Origin: Rhizobacter koreensis
GTDB lineage: Bacteria; Pseudomonadota; Gammaproteobacteria; Burkholderiales; Burkholderiaceae_C
DNA: 64,000 nucleotides
Direction of reading: 5' to 3'
Assembly: GCF_013366375.1 (NCBI RefSeq)
Contig: NZ_JABWMJ010000001.1
Span: forward strand, 310,001-374,000
Shown: positions 25,867 through 35,224 of the stretch, one piece after another
Position numbering within the stretch: position 1 is the first letter of the stretch
How the letters are laid out: the number at the start of each line of letters is the position of its first letter
Translations under genes and position numbers: made by a program
Notes under the pieces: generated by a model
Databases searched by the model: none
What the model saw: the letters and a program-made list of their open reading frames with translations, nothing else
Told to the model about the DNA's origin: nothing

Positions 25867-26424
25867 TCAGCGTTCGGCGCGCGCCGGTGCCGGGGTCGCG
25901 GGCGGCGCCTTGGCGGCCGCGTCGAGGCTGCGCAGCGCCTCCTGCTGGTTCGGCAGGAGGCCGTCGGCGGCGCTCTGCGGCTGCATCGTGGCCGTCGCGG
26001 GTTGTCGCGCCGAGACGCCGCCGCGGCATTCGGCCGGCGACACGTAGACCACGTTCCCATCGATGACGCAGCGTTCGACCGCGCCGTCGACGGCGCCCAA
26101 CGTGATCGGCCGCACCGGATCAGCCGGCATCGTGGGATCGAGACGGATCGGATGGGCCGATGCGCGGGGATCGCTGCGCATCTCGGGGCGGATCAGCGGC
26201 TCGGCGCCGACCGCATCGACCGGTGCCGCATCGTCGAGCGTCTCGGGGCCGGCGTGAAAGCGCCACAGCTCGCGTCCGATGACCAGCACGCCCACCATTC
26301 CGAACACGAGCATGGCGCGCCGCACCCAGCGCTCGGCGCTGGTCATGCGATGTCGATGATGGTGGCGGCGCCGCGAGTGGCGCCGGCGCCTGCCCGAATG
26401 TTCCTTGGTTTCCTGCGTGTCCAA
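25867..26424 (-). CDS. Single-pass membrane protein of unknown function
   Basis: A 185-residue protein. The N-terminus is extremely rich in Arg and His (about residues 10-27), then one membrane helix (about 36-52, RAMLVFGMVGVLVIG). A periplasmic part follows, ending in an Ala/Pro-rich tail. The segment ERCVIDGNVVYVSPAEC has a Cys-x-x-x-Gly-x-x-x-Tyr...Cys pattern reminiscent of DUF4124 domains, but this is weak. An internal ATG (Met27, MTSAERWVRRAML) is an alternative start. It is convergent with the lipoprotein gene. Confidence 0.65.
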   Translation of the reverse strand: MDTQETKEHSGRRRRHSRRRHHHRHRMTSAERWVRRAMLVFGMVGVLVIGRELWRFHAGPETLDDAAPVDAVGAEPLIRPEMRSDPRASAHPIRLDPTMPADPVRPITLGAVDGAVERCVIDGNVVYVSPAECRGGVSARQPATATMQPQSAADGLLPNQQEALRSLDAAAKAPPATPAPARAER

Positions 26425-26563
26425 CGCGCTCTCCTCGTGAGCCGCACATCATCGTCGAACGCGCGTTGCGGCCCGGCGCGCGGCTGCAGCGGGACGCGCA
26501 GGGTCGTACGCGCGGACGGGCCGCCTCCGACCAGGGCCGGCAGGTGCGTCGGGCCCCGCTCCC

Positions 26564-27565
26564 TCAGTCGACCTTCGCGCCCGAGACCTTGACGACGCGG
26601 CTCCATTTCGCGGTCTCGGCGGCGATGAAGCGCGCGAACTCGGCGGACGACATGCCGCTCGGTACCGCGCCCTGCGACTCGAGGCGCTCCTTGAGCGCCG
26701 GCGCGGTCAGCGCCTTGGCGGTTTCCTGCTGGATGCGGGCGACGATCTCGGGCGACGTGCCGGCCGGCGCGAGCAGGCCGAACCACGAGGTCGCCTCGAA
26801 GCCCTTCACCGGACCGGCCTCCGCGATCGTCGGCACGTCGGGCAGCGCCGGGCTGCGCTGTGCGCTCGTCACCGCAAGCGCCGTGAGCTTGCCGGCCTTG
26901 ATCTGCGGCATCGCCGACGGCAGGTTGTCGAACATCAGGTCCATCGTGCCGCCGATCAGGTCGAGCAGCGCCGGCCCCGAGCCCTTGTACGGGAAGTGCA
27001 GCATGTAGGTGCCGGTCATCGTCTTGAACAGCTCGCCCGAGAGATGGATCGAGGTGCCGTTGCCGCTCGAGGCCATGTTGAGCTTGCCGGGATGCGCCTT
27101 CGCGTAGCGGATGAAGTCGGCGACGTTCTTGATCCCGTACTGCTCGGCCTTGGCCGGGTTCATGACCAGCACGTTCGGCACACCCGCGACCAGCGTGATC
27201 GGCACGAAGTCCTTCACGTGGTCGAACGGCATCTTCGGGTAGAGCGCGGCGTTGATCGCGTGCGTGCCGACGGTGCCCATCAGCAGCGTGTAGCCGTCGG
27301 GCGCCGACTTGGCGACCTGGTCGGCGCCGACGTTGCCGCCCGCGCCCGGCTTGTTCTCGATGATGAAGGTCTGTCCGAACGCCTTGCCGAGCTCGGGGGC
27401 GAGCGCGCGCGCCAGGATGTCGGTGGTGCCGCCGGGCGCGAACGGAACGACGATGCGCACCGGCTTGGTCGGCCACGCCGCCGGCTGCGCAAGCAGGCTG
27501 GCGGGCGACGCCGCCGCGGCGGCGGCGCAGGCGATCAGGAGGTGGCGGCGTGACGGCAGGCGCAT
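26564..27565 (-). CDS. Bug-family (tripartite tricarboxylate transporter) substrate-binding protein
   Basis: A 333-residue periplasmic protein of the Bug/TctC family, greatly expanded in Burkholderiales. It has an N-terminal signal with twin arginines ([15 protein letters not shown]). The mature region has [46 protein letters not shown] and [18 protein letters not shown], all typical. No TctA/TctB membrane genes are adjacent, which is common for Bug proteins. Ligand unknown (carboxylates, amides or aromatic acids). Confidence 0.95.
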   Translation of the reverse strand: MRLPSRRHLLIACAAAAAASPASLLAQPAAWPTKPVRIVVPFAPGGTTDILARALAPELGKAFGQTFIIENKPGAGGNVGADQVAKSAPDGYTLLMGTVGTHAINAALYPKMPFDHVKDFVPITLVAGVPNVLVMNPAKAEQYGIKNVADFIRYAKAHPGKLNMASSGNGTSIHLSGELFKTMTGTYMLHFPYKGSGPALLDLIGGTMDLMFDNLPSAMPQIKAGKLTALAVTSAQRSPALPDVPTIAEAGPVKGFEATSWFGLLAPAGTSPEIVARIQQETAKALTAPALKERLESQGAVPSGMSSAEFARFIAAETAKWSRVVKVSGAKVD

Positions 27566-27656
27566 GGCGGATCCGGAGAAGCTGGCGATCCCGGCAGTCT
27601 GCCCGACGCGTGCGCCGGCTTCCGAGAGGGGTTGCCCGCAATCGCGGCGGCGCGGC

Positions 27657-29198
27657 TCACGACGCGCGCTCGAGCCAGACGCGGGCGCGCGCCCGGATCG
27701 CCGCGCGCTCGCCGGCCGGCCGCGCGTCGAGGTTCTCGAGCGCGTGCTGCATGCGCGGGTTGCCGGCGAGGCGCTCGCGGTGGCGATCGAGGAAGTCCCA
27801 GTACAGCGTCGTGAACGGGCACGCGTCGTCGCCGCTCGCTTGCTTGGGGTCGAAGCGGCAGCCGCGGCAGTAGTCGCTCATGCGGTCGATGTAGCGGCCG
27901 CTCGCGATGTACGGCTTGGTGCCGACGATGCCGCCGTCGGCGTGCTGGCTCATGCCGAACGCGTTGGGGAGCGAGACCCAGTCCACCGCGTCGACGAACA
28001 TCGCGAGGTGCCAGTCGCTGAACGCGAGCGGGTCGACGCCGGCGAGCAGCGCGTAGTTGCCGAACACCATCAGCCGCTGGATGTGATGCGCGTACGCGTG
28101 GCCCAGCAGCTGGCGCGTGCATTCGGCCAGGCACCGCATCTCGGTCTCGCCGGTCCAGTAGAACGCCGGCAGCGGCGCGCTCGCCTCGAGCGCGTTGCGG
28201 GTCGCGTAGCCGGGCATGTGGCGCCAGTAGACGCCGTGCACGTACTCGCGCCAGCCGAGCACCTGGCGCACGAAGCCCTCGACGCTGTTGAGCGGCAAGG
28301 CGTCGGCGTCGGCCGCGGCGAGCACCGCGTCGATGACCTCGCGCGCGCCGATCAGCTTGAGGTTGAGCGCGACCGACAGACGCGAATGCGCGAGCACCGG
28401 CTCGCCGGTCCACATCGCGTCCTGGTGGAAGCCGAAGTCGGCGAGGCGGTGCGCGACGAAGTCGGCGAGCAGCGCGAGCGCGTGGTCGCGCGTCACCGGC
28501 AGGTCGAAGCCGTCGAGCGAGCCCGGGTGACCGCTGAAGCGCGCCGCGACCAGGTCGATCACTTCGCGCGTGATCGCGTCCGGCTCGAACACCGGCGGCG
28601 CGACGACGAAGCCCGGGCCGGCACGGCCGAACGCATGCCGGTTGTCGGTGTCGAAGTTCCAGCGCCCGCCCGCCGGGTTGCCGTCGGCATCGACCAGGAT
28701 GCCGTGACGGCGCCGCATCCAGCGGTAGAACGTCTCCATCGGCTGGCCCGGGTGCGCGTCGGCGTAGGCGGCGAACTCGGTGCGCGAGCACAGAAAGCTG
28801 CGGTCGACGCGAATCTCGAGCGGCACCCCCAGCGCCGCCGCGGCGGTCGAGAGCTCGTTCTCGACGCGCCAGTCGCCCGGCTCGACGACGACGAGGCGCT
28901 CCGGGCGCAGGTCGGCGACGTCGAGCCCGAGTCGTTCGGCGAAGGTGCGGGTGCGGTCGTCGGCCGGGTCCGCCGCGAGCTCGGCGTAGCGCACCTCGAT
29001 GCCGCTCGCGCGCAGGTCGTCGCGGAAGTGCCGCATCGCGGCGAGGAAGAACGCGATGCGCAGGCGATGGCAGCGCACGTGCGTGGTCTCGTGCGGCGTC
29101 TCGCTCATCCACACCGCATCGACGGACGCGTCGAAGCCGTCGAAGGCAGCGCTCGCCCGATCGAGCTGATCGCCGAGAACGAGCACCAGGTGGCGCAT
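27657..29198 (-). CDS. Deoxyribodipyrimidine photolyase-related protein (FeS bacterial cryptochrome/photolyase type)
   Basis: A 513-residue member of the FeS-BCP/PhrB group, which repair (6-4) photoproducts or act as photoreceptors. The N-terminal Rossmann part ([10 protein letters not shown]) and the C-terminal helical FAD domain are present. The four cluster cysteines appear to be kept: one in CLAECTRQ (about residue 350), Cys444 and Cys447 in YCRGC, and Cys460 in DDACPFT. Family motifs such as [13 protein letters not shown] and [12 protein letters not shown] are also clear. It lies 11 bp after the fused peptide-ABC ATPase gene on the same strand, perhaps by chance. Confidence 0.9.
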   Translation of the reverse strand: MRHLVLVLGDQLDRASAAFDGFDASVDAVWMSETPHETTHVRCHRLRIAFFLAAMRHFRDDLRASGIEVRYAELAADPADDRTRTFAERLGLDVADLRPERLVVVEPGDWRVENELSTAAAALGVPLEIRVDRSFLCSRTEFAAYADAHPGQPMETFYRWMRRRHGILVDADGNPAGGRWNFDTDNRHAFGRAGPGFVVAPPVFEPDAITREVIDLVAARFSGHPGSLDGFDLPVTRDHALALLADFVAHRLADFGFHQDAMWTGEPVLAHSRLSVALNLKLIGAREVIDAVLAAADADALPLNSVEGFVRQVLGWREYVHGVYWRHMPGYATRNALEASAPLPAFYWTGETEMRCLAECTRQLLGHAYAHHIQRLMVFGNYALLAGVDPLAFSDWHLAMFVDAVDWVSLPNAFGMSQHADGGIVGTKPYIASGRYIDRMSDYCRGCRFDPKQASGDDACPFTTLYWDFLDRHRERLAGNPRMQHALENLDARPAGERAAIRARARVWLERAS

Positions 29199-29209
29199 CG
29201 CGAGCGGCG

Positions 29210-30991
29210 TCAGGCCGCGGAGGCCAGCGTACCGACGTAGCCGCGCGGAATCGCGCCGATCAGGCGCCGCGTGTACTCCTGCTGCGGGCGCTCGAGGATG
29301 GCGTCGGCGCTCGCGTGCTCGACGATCGCGCCGTCCTTCATCACCAGCACCTCGTCGGCCATGAAGCGCACCACCGCGAGGTCGTGGCTGATGAAGATGT
29401 AGGCGAGGCCGAGCTCGTCCTGCAGGTCCTTGAGGAGGTTCAGCACCTGCGCCTGCACCGAGACGTCGAGCGCGCTCACCGCCTCGTCGAGCACCAGCAC
29501 CTCCGGGTCGAGCGTCAGGCAGCGCGCGATCGCAATCCGCTGGCGCTGCCCGCCCGAGAACTCGTGCGGGTACTTGTGCATCGCGCCGGCATCGAGGCCG
29601 ACCTTGGCGAGCCAGACGCGGGCGCGCGTTTCGCGCTCGGCGTGGCTCGCGCCGAGGCCGTGAATCGCGAGCGGCTCGATCAGCGTCTCGCCCACGGTGA
29701 AGCGCGGGTTCAGCGACGCGTACGGGTTCTGGAACACCACCTGCAGGCGCCGCCGCATCGGCAGCAGCGCGCGGCGTGACGTCGTCAGCAGGTCCAGGCC
29801 GTCGAAGATGGCCTGCCCGCTCACGGGGCCGCCGCTCGCGTCGTGCAGGCGCAGCAGCGTCAGGCCGAGCGTCGTCTTGCCGGAGCCCGATTCGCCGACG
29901 ATGCCGACGGTGCGACCGCGCCGCAGCTCGAAGCTCGCGGCGCGCACCGCGTGGAACGGCGTGCGTCCGAACAGGCCCCTGCGGATCCAGAAGGTCTTGC
30001 CGAGATCGCGCACCGAAAGGATGACGGGCGATTCGCCGCGGCCCGTCGCGCCGGTGGCCGACGCCGCGGCGGCATCGTGCGCCGCGCCCGGCGCGCTGCG
30101 CCGACCCGGGTCGTGCGTCGCGCCTGCCGCCGCGGCACGTTCACCGGCGATGTGGTCGTCGACCACGCGCAGGCGCCGCGTGCGGGTCTCGAGCGTCGGC
30201 CGGCAGGCGAGCAGCGCGCGCGTGTACGGGTCCTGCGGGCGCCCGAAGATGTCGGCGACCGGCCCCTGCTCGCGCACCGTGCCCTGGCGTATCACGACCA
30301 CCTGGTCGGCCACTTCGCCGACCACGCCGAGATCGTGGCTGATGAACAGCATGCTCATGCGGTGGCGCGCCTTGAGGCCGGCGAGCAGCTCCATGATCTG
30401 GCGCTGGATCGTGACGTCGAGCGCGGTGGTCGGCTCGTCGGCGATCAGCAGCTTGGGCTCGCAGGCGAGCGCCATCGCGATCATCACGCGCTGCTGCTGG
30501 CCGCCCGACAGCTCGTGTGGGTACGCGCCGAGGCGCCGCCGCGGCTCCGGCATGCCCACTTCCGCGAGCAGCTCCTCGGCACGGGTGCGCGCCGCTCGCC
30601 CGCGCAGGCCGAGGTGCCGCACCAGCGGCTCGACGAGCTGCTCGCCGACCGTCAGCACCGGGTTCAGCGACGTCATCGGCTCCTGGAACACGCACGCGAT
30701 CTCGCGGCCACGCAGCTGCTGCAGCTCGGCGGTCGACGCCGCCATGAGGTCGCGGCCGGCGAACGTCACCGACCCGCTGCGCTCGGCGTTCGGCGGCAGC
30801 AGGTTGACGATCGACATCGCGGTCACGCTCTTCCCGGAGCCCGACTCGCCGACCAGCGCGACGGTGCTGTTCTCCGGGATGTCGAAGCTGACGCCGACCG
30901 GGCCGCGGCCGACCGCCTCGACGCGCCGCGCCGCGCCGCGCTCGGTTCCCAAGCGGAACGCGACCCGCAGGTCGCGAATGCTCAGCAGCAT
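29210..30991 (-). CDS. yejF: Fused dual-ATPase of a peptide/nickel ABC importer (YejF-like)
   Basis: A 593-residue protein containing two ABC ATPase domains in one chain. The first has Walker A GESGSGKS and signature LSGGQQQR; the second has GESGSGKT and FSGGQRQR. Both have DEPTTALD or DEAVSALD Walker B ends. The linker (about 275-320) is Ala/Gly-rich and poorly conserved. This is the arrangement of YejF/GsiA-type oligopeptide importers. It lies 7 bp downstream of the yejE-like permease gene, in one operon with the yejB-like gene. Confidence 0.93.
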   Translation of the reverse strand: MLLSIRDLRVAFRLGTERGAARRVEAVGRGPVGVSFDIPENSTVALVGESGSGKSVTAMSIVNLLPPNAERSGSVTFAGRDLMAASTAELQQLRGREIACVFQEPMTSLNPVLTVGEQLVEPLVRHLGLRGRAARTRAEELLAEVGMPEPRRRLGAYPHELSGGQQQRVMIAMALACEPKLLIADEPTTALDVTIQRQIMELLAGLKARHRMSMLFISHDLGVVGEVADQVVVIRQGTVREQGPVADIFGRPQDPYTRALLACRPTLETRTRRLRVVDDHIAGERAAAAGATHDPGRRSAPGAAHDAAAASATGATGRGESPVILSVRDLGKTFWIRRGLFGRTPFHAVRAASFELRRGRTVGIVGESGSGKTTLGLTLLRLHDASGGPVSGQAIFDGLDLLTTSRRALLPMRRRLQVVFQNPYASLNPRFTVGETLIEPLAIHGLGASHAERETRARVWLAKVGLDAGAMHKYPHEFSGGQRQRIAIARCLTLDPEVLVLDEAVSALDVSVQAQVLNLLKDLQDELGLAYIFISHDLAVVRFMADEVLVMKDGAIVEHASADAILERPQQEYTRRLIGAIPRGYVGTLASAA

Positions 30992-30998
30992 GGCGTCC

Positions 30999-32057
30999 TC
31001 ACTCCAGTCCGCGCAGCTTGGGATCGAGCGCGTCGCGCAGCGCGTCGGTCATCAGCGAGAACGCGGTGACGAACACCGCCATGAAGAGCGTCGCCGCGAC
31101 GAGCTGCCACCAGTGGCCGAGGATCAGCTCGCTCTGCGCCTCGGCGAGCATGGTGCCCCACGACACGTCGTCGATGCCGACGCCGAGCCCGAGGTACGAC
31201 AGGATCACCTCGAACTTGATGAAGCCGACGACGAGCAGCGACATCCGCACCAGGATCACGTGGCTCACGTTCGGCAGGATGTGACGGAACATGCGCGACG
31301 CGGTCGACGCGCCGATCGCGTCGGCCGCGCGCACGTACTCGCGCTGCACGTGCTTGAGGAACTCGGCGCGCACCTGGCGGTAGAGGCCGGTCCAGCCGAC
31401 CAGCGCCAGGATGATGGCGACGCTGCCGATGCCGCGCCCGAGCACCGCGGCGAAGCAGAGGAGCAGGAGGATGTCGGGGACCGACGTGAAGACGCTGTAG
31501 AGCCACTCGAGGAAGTCGCCGATCTTGCCGCCGAAGAAGCCGCCGAGCGCGCCGAGCACGGTGCCGATCAGCGTCGCGACGAGCGCGGCGACCAGGCCGA
31601 CGAACACCGAGGTCTGGCTGCCGCGCAGCGCCTTGGCGAGCACGTCGCGGCCGAGGCGGTCGCCGCCGAACGGCAGGGTCTCGCGTTTGGGCGCGTCGAC
31701 CGTCTTGTAGGTCTCGGCACGGCGCGCCCACTCGGCGTACCTCGGCGCCAGCGGGTCGACGTCGGCGATGTCGATGTTGGGTCCGGGCGGCACCGCGGCG
31801 GCGACGGCGTCGACCTTCGGCGGCGGTCCCAGGAAGGTCGGCGGCGCGCCCGGCACCGCGATCTCCTTCTGCCAGTCGGCGGCGAGAAAGCCGAGCGCGG
31901 TGAGCACGATCAGGCCCACGAACAGCGCGACCGCGACCAGCGAGGCGAGGCCAACGCGGTCGCTGCGGAAGCGCCGCCACGCCGAGCGCCAAACGCCTTC
32001 CTCGCGGGTGCGGGTGCCTTCGACTTCGGCGCCGAGCGACTCGAGGACGGCGCTCAT
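30999..32057 (-). CDS. yejE: Peptide ABC transporter permease (YejE-like)
   Basis: A 352-residue inner-membrane permease of the DppC/OppC class. It has a cytoplasmic N-terminus (about 35 residues), a first helix, a periplasmic loop of about 100 residues and a block of five helices. The permease loop contains HILPNVSHVILVRMSLL. The segment FGGDRLGRDVLAKALRGSQTSV is the family's PFGTDxxGRDxxSR motif. YejE orthologues have the same long first periplasmic loop. It lies 46 bp after the YejB-like gene. Confidence 0.92.
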   Translation of the reverse strand: MSAVLESLGAEVEGTRTREEGVWRSAWRRFRSDRVGLASLVAVALFVGLIVLTALGFLAADWQKEIAVPGAPPTFLGPPPKVDAVAAAVPPGPNIDIADVDPLAPRYAEWARRAETYKTVDAPKRETLPFGGDRLGRDVLAKALRGSQTSVFVGLVAALVATLIGTVLGALGGFFGGKIGDFLEWLYSVFTSVPDILLLLCFAAVLGRGIGSVAIILALVGWTGLYRQVRAEFLKHVQREYVRAADAIGASTASRMFRHILPNVSHVILVRMSLLVVGFIKFEVILSYLGLGVGIDDVSWGTMLAEAQSELILGHWWQLVAATLFMAVFVTAFSLMTDALRDALDPKLRGLE

Positions 32058-32103
32058 CGTTGGCGCTCCGGCGGCGTCCCGGCCGAGCGCGCTGCCCGCG
32101 CGC

Positions 32104-33042
32104 TCATCGCAGCACCACCCGCGGATCGACCCACTTGTAGAGCACGTCGACCGCGAGGTTGATCAGCATGGTCAGCATCGCGAGGTAGATGGTCAGCGCC
32201 TGCAGCACCGGATAGTCGCTGCGGTTCACCGCCAGGATCACCTCGCGGCCGAGCCCGGGAATCGAGAAGAAGGTCTCGATCAGGAACGAGCCGACGAAGA
32301 TGCCCGGCAGCGCCATGCCGACGTTGGTGAGGATCGGGATCAGCGCGTTGCGCAGCACGTGGCGGAACAGCACCGTGCGTTCGGTCAGACCTTTGGCGCG
32401 CGCGGTGCGCACGTAGTCCTGGCCGAGCTCGTCGAGGAAGAACGTGCGATAGAGGCGCGTCTGCGGCGCGAGCCCGACCACGAGTGCCAGCAGCAGCGGC
32501 AACGGCACGTAGGTCACGAGGTTCTTCCAGGTGCTGTCGCTCCAGCCCTGCACCGGGAACCAGCCGAGCTGGAACGCGAACACGTACTGCCCGACGATCA
32601 CGTAGACGAGGAACGAGATGGCGAGCGCGACCGTGCTGATCACCATGATCGTGCGGTCGGCGAGCGAGCCGCGCCGGTACGCCACCCACATCGCGATCGG
32701 CAGCGCGACCAGCGTGTCGAGGATGAGGATCGGCACCATCACCGTGAGCGTGGCCGGCAGGCGCGTCGCGAAGATGTGGGCGACCGACTCGCCGGTCGCC
32801 CAGCTCTTGCCCCAGTCGAAGGTGACGATCTGGCGCACGTTGATCCCCAGCTGCACCCACCACGGCTGGTCGAGCCCGAGCTGCTGGCGGATCGCCGCGA
32901 CCTGCTCGGCGGTCGCGTTCTGGCCCGCCAGGATGTCGGCCGGGTCGCCGCCGAAGCCCTTGAACAGCAGGAAAACGAGCAGCACGACCCCGATCAGCGT
33001 CGGGACGATCTGCCAGAGGCGTCGGAGCAGGTAGGCCGCCAT
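32104..33042 (-). CDS. yejB: Peptide ABC transporter permease (YejB-like)
   Basis: A 312-residue DppB/OppB-class permease. It starts MAAYLLRRLWQIVPTLIG, the standard N-terminal helix. It has DWGKSWATGESV, the EAA-type loop DYVRTARAKGLTERTVLFRHVLRNALIP, and a final GSFLIETFFSIPGLG. The ATG at 33042 matches the family start; the frame stays open far upstream but that is the complement of the divergent binding-protein gene. First gene of the minus-strand transporter operon yejB-yejE-yejF. Confidence 0.93.
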   Translation of the reverse strand: MAAYLLRRLWQIVPTLIGVVLLVFLLFKGFGGDPADILAGQNATAEQVAAIRQQLGLDQPWWVQLGINVRQIVTFDWGKSWATGESVAHIFATRLPATLTVMVPILILDTLVALPIAMWVAYRRGSLADRTIMVISTVALAISFLVYVIVGQYVFAFQLGWFPVQGWSDSTWKNLVTYVPLPLLLALVVGLAPQTRLYRTFFLDELGQDYVRTARAKGLTERTVLFRHVLRNALIPILTNVGMALPGIFVGSFLIETFFSIPGLGREVILAVNRSDYPVLQALTIYLAMLTMLINLAVDVLYKWVDPRVVLR

Positions 33043-33360
33043 CGGTCGCGGGTTCCTCGTTCGGTCGGGCTCGTGGCGCCGCGGCGGCGCGGCGTTCGCG
33101 CGATTGTGCCGGTGCGCCGGCGGGTCGCATGCAGGGTTCGGGCCGATGCCGACGGCGATGGTGGAGCATCCGGAACATGGCACGCTACGGGCTTCGCGTG
33201 CGACCACACACTGCGCCGTGCCGAATCGTTCGATGCTCATGTTGTCCGACCTCTCCACGAAGCCGCCCCGCGCATGTCGCGGCGGGGTCGCGCCATCCCG
33301 TGCCACCGGGCCTGCCGGCGCTGCCGTGCGCGCACGCGCCCGCACCCGGCGAGCGTGCCG
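33043..33360. other. 318-bp divergent intergenic region between yejB-like and binding-protein genes
   Basis: No gene is credible here. It must contain the promoters of both divergent units. The only recognisable element is a TGGCACG-N6-GC sequence at 33178. No clear -35/-10 pair is visible. Confidence 0.5.
33178..33193 (+). promoter_or_regulatory. Weak sigma-54-type element before the peptide-binding protein gene
   Basis: A perfect TGGCACG with GC six bases on (GGGCT as the -12 block). Transcription would run towards the binding-protein gene with a leader of about 157 nt. A chance match is quite possible. Confidence 0.25.
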
Positions 33361-35220
33361 ATGAGCCGCCCTCCGATCACCCGTCGCGAGTGGCTTGCGC
33401 TGGCCGGTGCCGGCGCCGCCGGCCTCGTCGACCCGGCGCTCGCGGCGGTTGCGGCCGACCCGGCCGGCGCCGAGGCGGCCTCCGCAGGCGCCAAGGTCCT
33501 GCGCCTGGCCCTGCGCGCCGCCGAGACCGGCTTCGACCCGGCACAGGTGACCGACCTCTACTCGCGGATGGTCACCGGGCACATCTTCGAAGGGCTCTAC
33601 CAGTACGACCACCTGGCGCGGCCGTTCAGGATCAAGCCGCTCACCGCGGACGGCATGCCCGAGTCGTCGGACGACTTCAAGGTGTGGACGGTCAGGGTGC
33701 GGCCGGGCATCTACTTCGCCGAAGATCCGGCGTTCGGGGGCAAGCGGCGCGAGCTCGTTGCCGCCGACTACGTCTACACCTTCAAGCGCTTCTTCGACCC
33801 GGCTCTCAAGAGCCCCGTCTACCAGGGCCTCACCGACGAGGGCTACATCGGCCTCGAGGAGCTGCGCGAGGCGGCGCTGAAGAACCGGAAGCCGTTCGAC
33901 TACGACCGCGAGGTCGAGGGCGCCCGCGCGATCGACCGCTACACGATCCGCTTCAAGCTCTCGAAGTCCCGGCCGCGCTTCCTCTACGGCCTCGCCGGCA
34001 GCGACCTGTTCGGCGCGGTCGCGCGCGAGGTGGTCGAGCGTTACCGCGACGACATCATGGCGCACCCGGTCGGCACCGGCCCCTTCGTGCTGCGCCAGTG
34101 GCGGCGCAGCTCGCTGATCGTGCTCGAGCGCAACCCGACCTACCGCGAGCGCACCTACGACGCCGAGCCCGCCGCCGACGACGCCGAAGGGCAGGCGCTG
34201 CTGCGGCGCTTCAAGGGCCGGCGGCTGCCGATGGTCGACCGCGTCGAACTCTCGGTCATCGAGCCGAGCCAGCCACGCTGGCTGGCGTTCCTGAACGGCC
34301 AGCTCGACCTCATCGACCCGGTGCCGCCCGACCTCGCGAAGGCCGCGGTGCCGAACGCCAAGCTCGCGCCGAACCTCGAGCGCCGCGGCATCCGCGCGCA
34401 CACGGCGATCAACTCCGACATCGGCTTCACCTACTTCAACATGGAGGATCCGGTCATCGGCGGGCTCGAGCCGGAGAAGGTGGCGCTGCGCCGCGCGATC
34501 TGCCTCGGCCTCGACATCCCGAGCGAGATCCGCCTCATCCGCAACGGTCAGGCCATTCAGGCGCAGGGCATGGTGGTGCCCAACACCTACGGCTACGACC
34601 CGTCGTTCAAGAGCGAGATCGGCGACTACAGCCCGGCGCGGGCCAACGCGCTGCTCGACGTCTACGGCTACGTCGACCGCGACCGCGACGGCTGGCGCGA
34701 GCGCCCCGACGGCTCGCCGCTCGTGCTGCAGATCGCGACGCAGGGCGACGAGCTGCAGCGCCAGCTCGACGAGCTGCGCCGCAAGGACCTCACCGCGATC
34801 GGCATCCGCACCAACCTCAAGGTGCAGCAGTGGCCCGAGAACCTGAAGGCCGCGCGTGCCGGCAAGCTGCAGATGTGGTCGCTCGCCAGCTCCGCGTCGT
34901 CGCCCGACGGCTTCGGCACCTTCGCGTTCCTGCACGGCCCGCAGGCCGGCAGCGGCAACTTCGCGCGCTTCAAGCTGAAGGCCGTCGACGACCTCTACGC
35001 GCGCGCCGACGTGATGCCGGACAGCCCCGAGCGCATCGAGCTGTTCCGCGAGCTCACCAAGTACGCCGCCGCCTACGCGCCGTACAAGTTCCATTCGCAC
35101 CGCATCTACGTCGACCTGACGCAGCCCTGGCTGCTCGGCTACCGGCGCCCGTTGTTCTGGCTGGAGAACTGGATGTACCTCGACATCGACACCGCGCGGC
35201 GCGGCGCCCTGCAGGCTTGA
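33361..35220 (+). CDS. Peptide-type ABC substrate-binding protein (family 5, YejA/OppA-like)
   Basis: A 619-residue exported binding protein of solute-binding family 5. The N-terminus has a twin-arginine type signal (ITRREWLALAGAGAAG, RR followed by hydrophobic residues), so export may be through Tat. Family features include LRLALRAAETGFDPAQ, IFEGLYQYD, the DYVYTFKRFFDP region and VGTGPFVLRQW. It is divergent from yejBEF-like genes and most likely supplies their ligand, though in enterobacteria yejA is co-directional with yejBEF. It lies 4 bp before the acetoacetyl-CoA synthetase gene. Confidence 0.92.
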   Translation: MSRPPITRREWLALAGAGAAGLVDPALAAVAADPAGAEAASAGAKVLRLALRAAETGFDPAQVTDLYSRMVTGHIFEGLYQYDHLARPFRIKPLTADGMPESSDDFKVWTVRVRPGIYFAEDPAFGGKRRELVAADYVYTFKRFFDPALKSPVYQGLTDEGYIGLEELREAALKNRKPFDYDREVEGARAIDRYTIRFKLSKSRPRFLYGLAGSDLFGAVAREVVERYRDDIMAHPVGTGPFVLRQWRRSSLIVLERNPTYRERTYDAEPAADDAEGQALLRRFKGRRLPMVDRVELSVIEPSQPRWLAFLNGQLDLIDPVPPDLAKAAVPNAKLAPNLERRGIRAHTAINSDIGFTYFNMEDPVIGGLEPEKVALRRAICLGLDIPSEIRLIRNGQAIQAQGMVVPNTYGYDPSFKSEIGDYSPARANALLDVYGYVDRDRDGWRERPDGSPLVLQIATQGDELQRQLDELRRKDLTAIGIRTNLKVQQWPENLKAARAGKLQMWSLASSASSPDGFGTFAFLHGPQAGSGNFARFKLKAVDDLYARADVMPDSPERIELFRELTKYAAAYAPYKFHSHRIYVDLTQPWLLGYRRPLFWLENWMYLDIDTARRGALQA

Positions 35221-35224
35221 CGCC

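Noticed and set aside
23583..26060. Minus-strand frame opposite the lipoprotein gene
   Set aside because: Arg/Val-rich shadow with no ribosome site; crosses the terminator at 25822.
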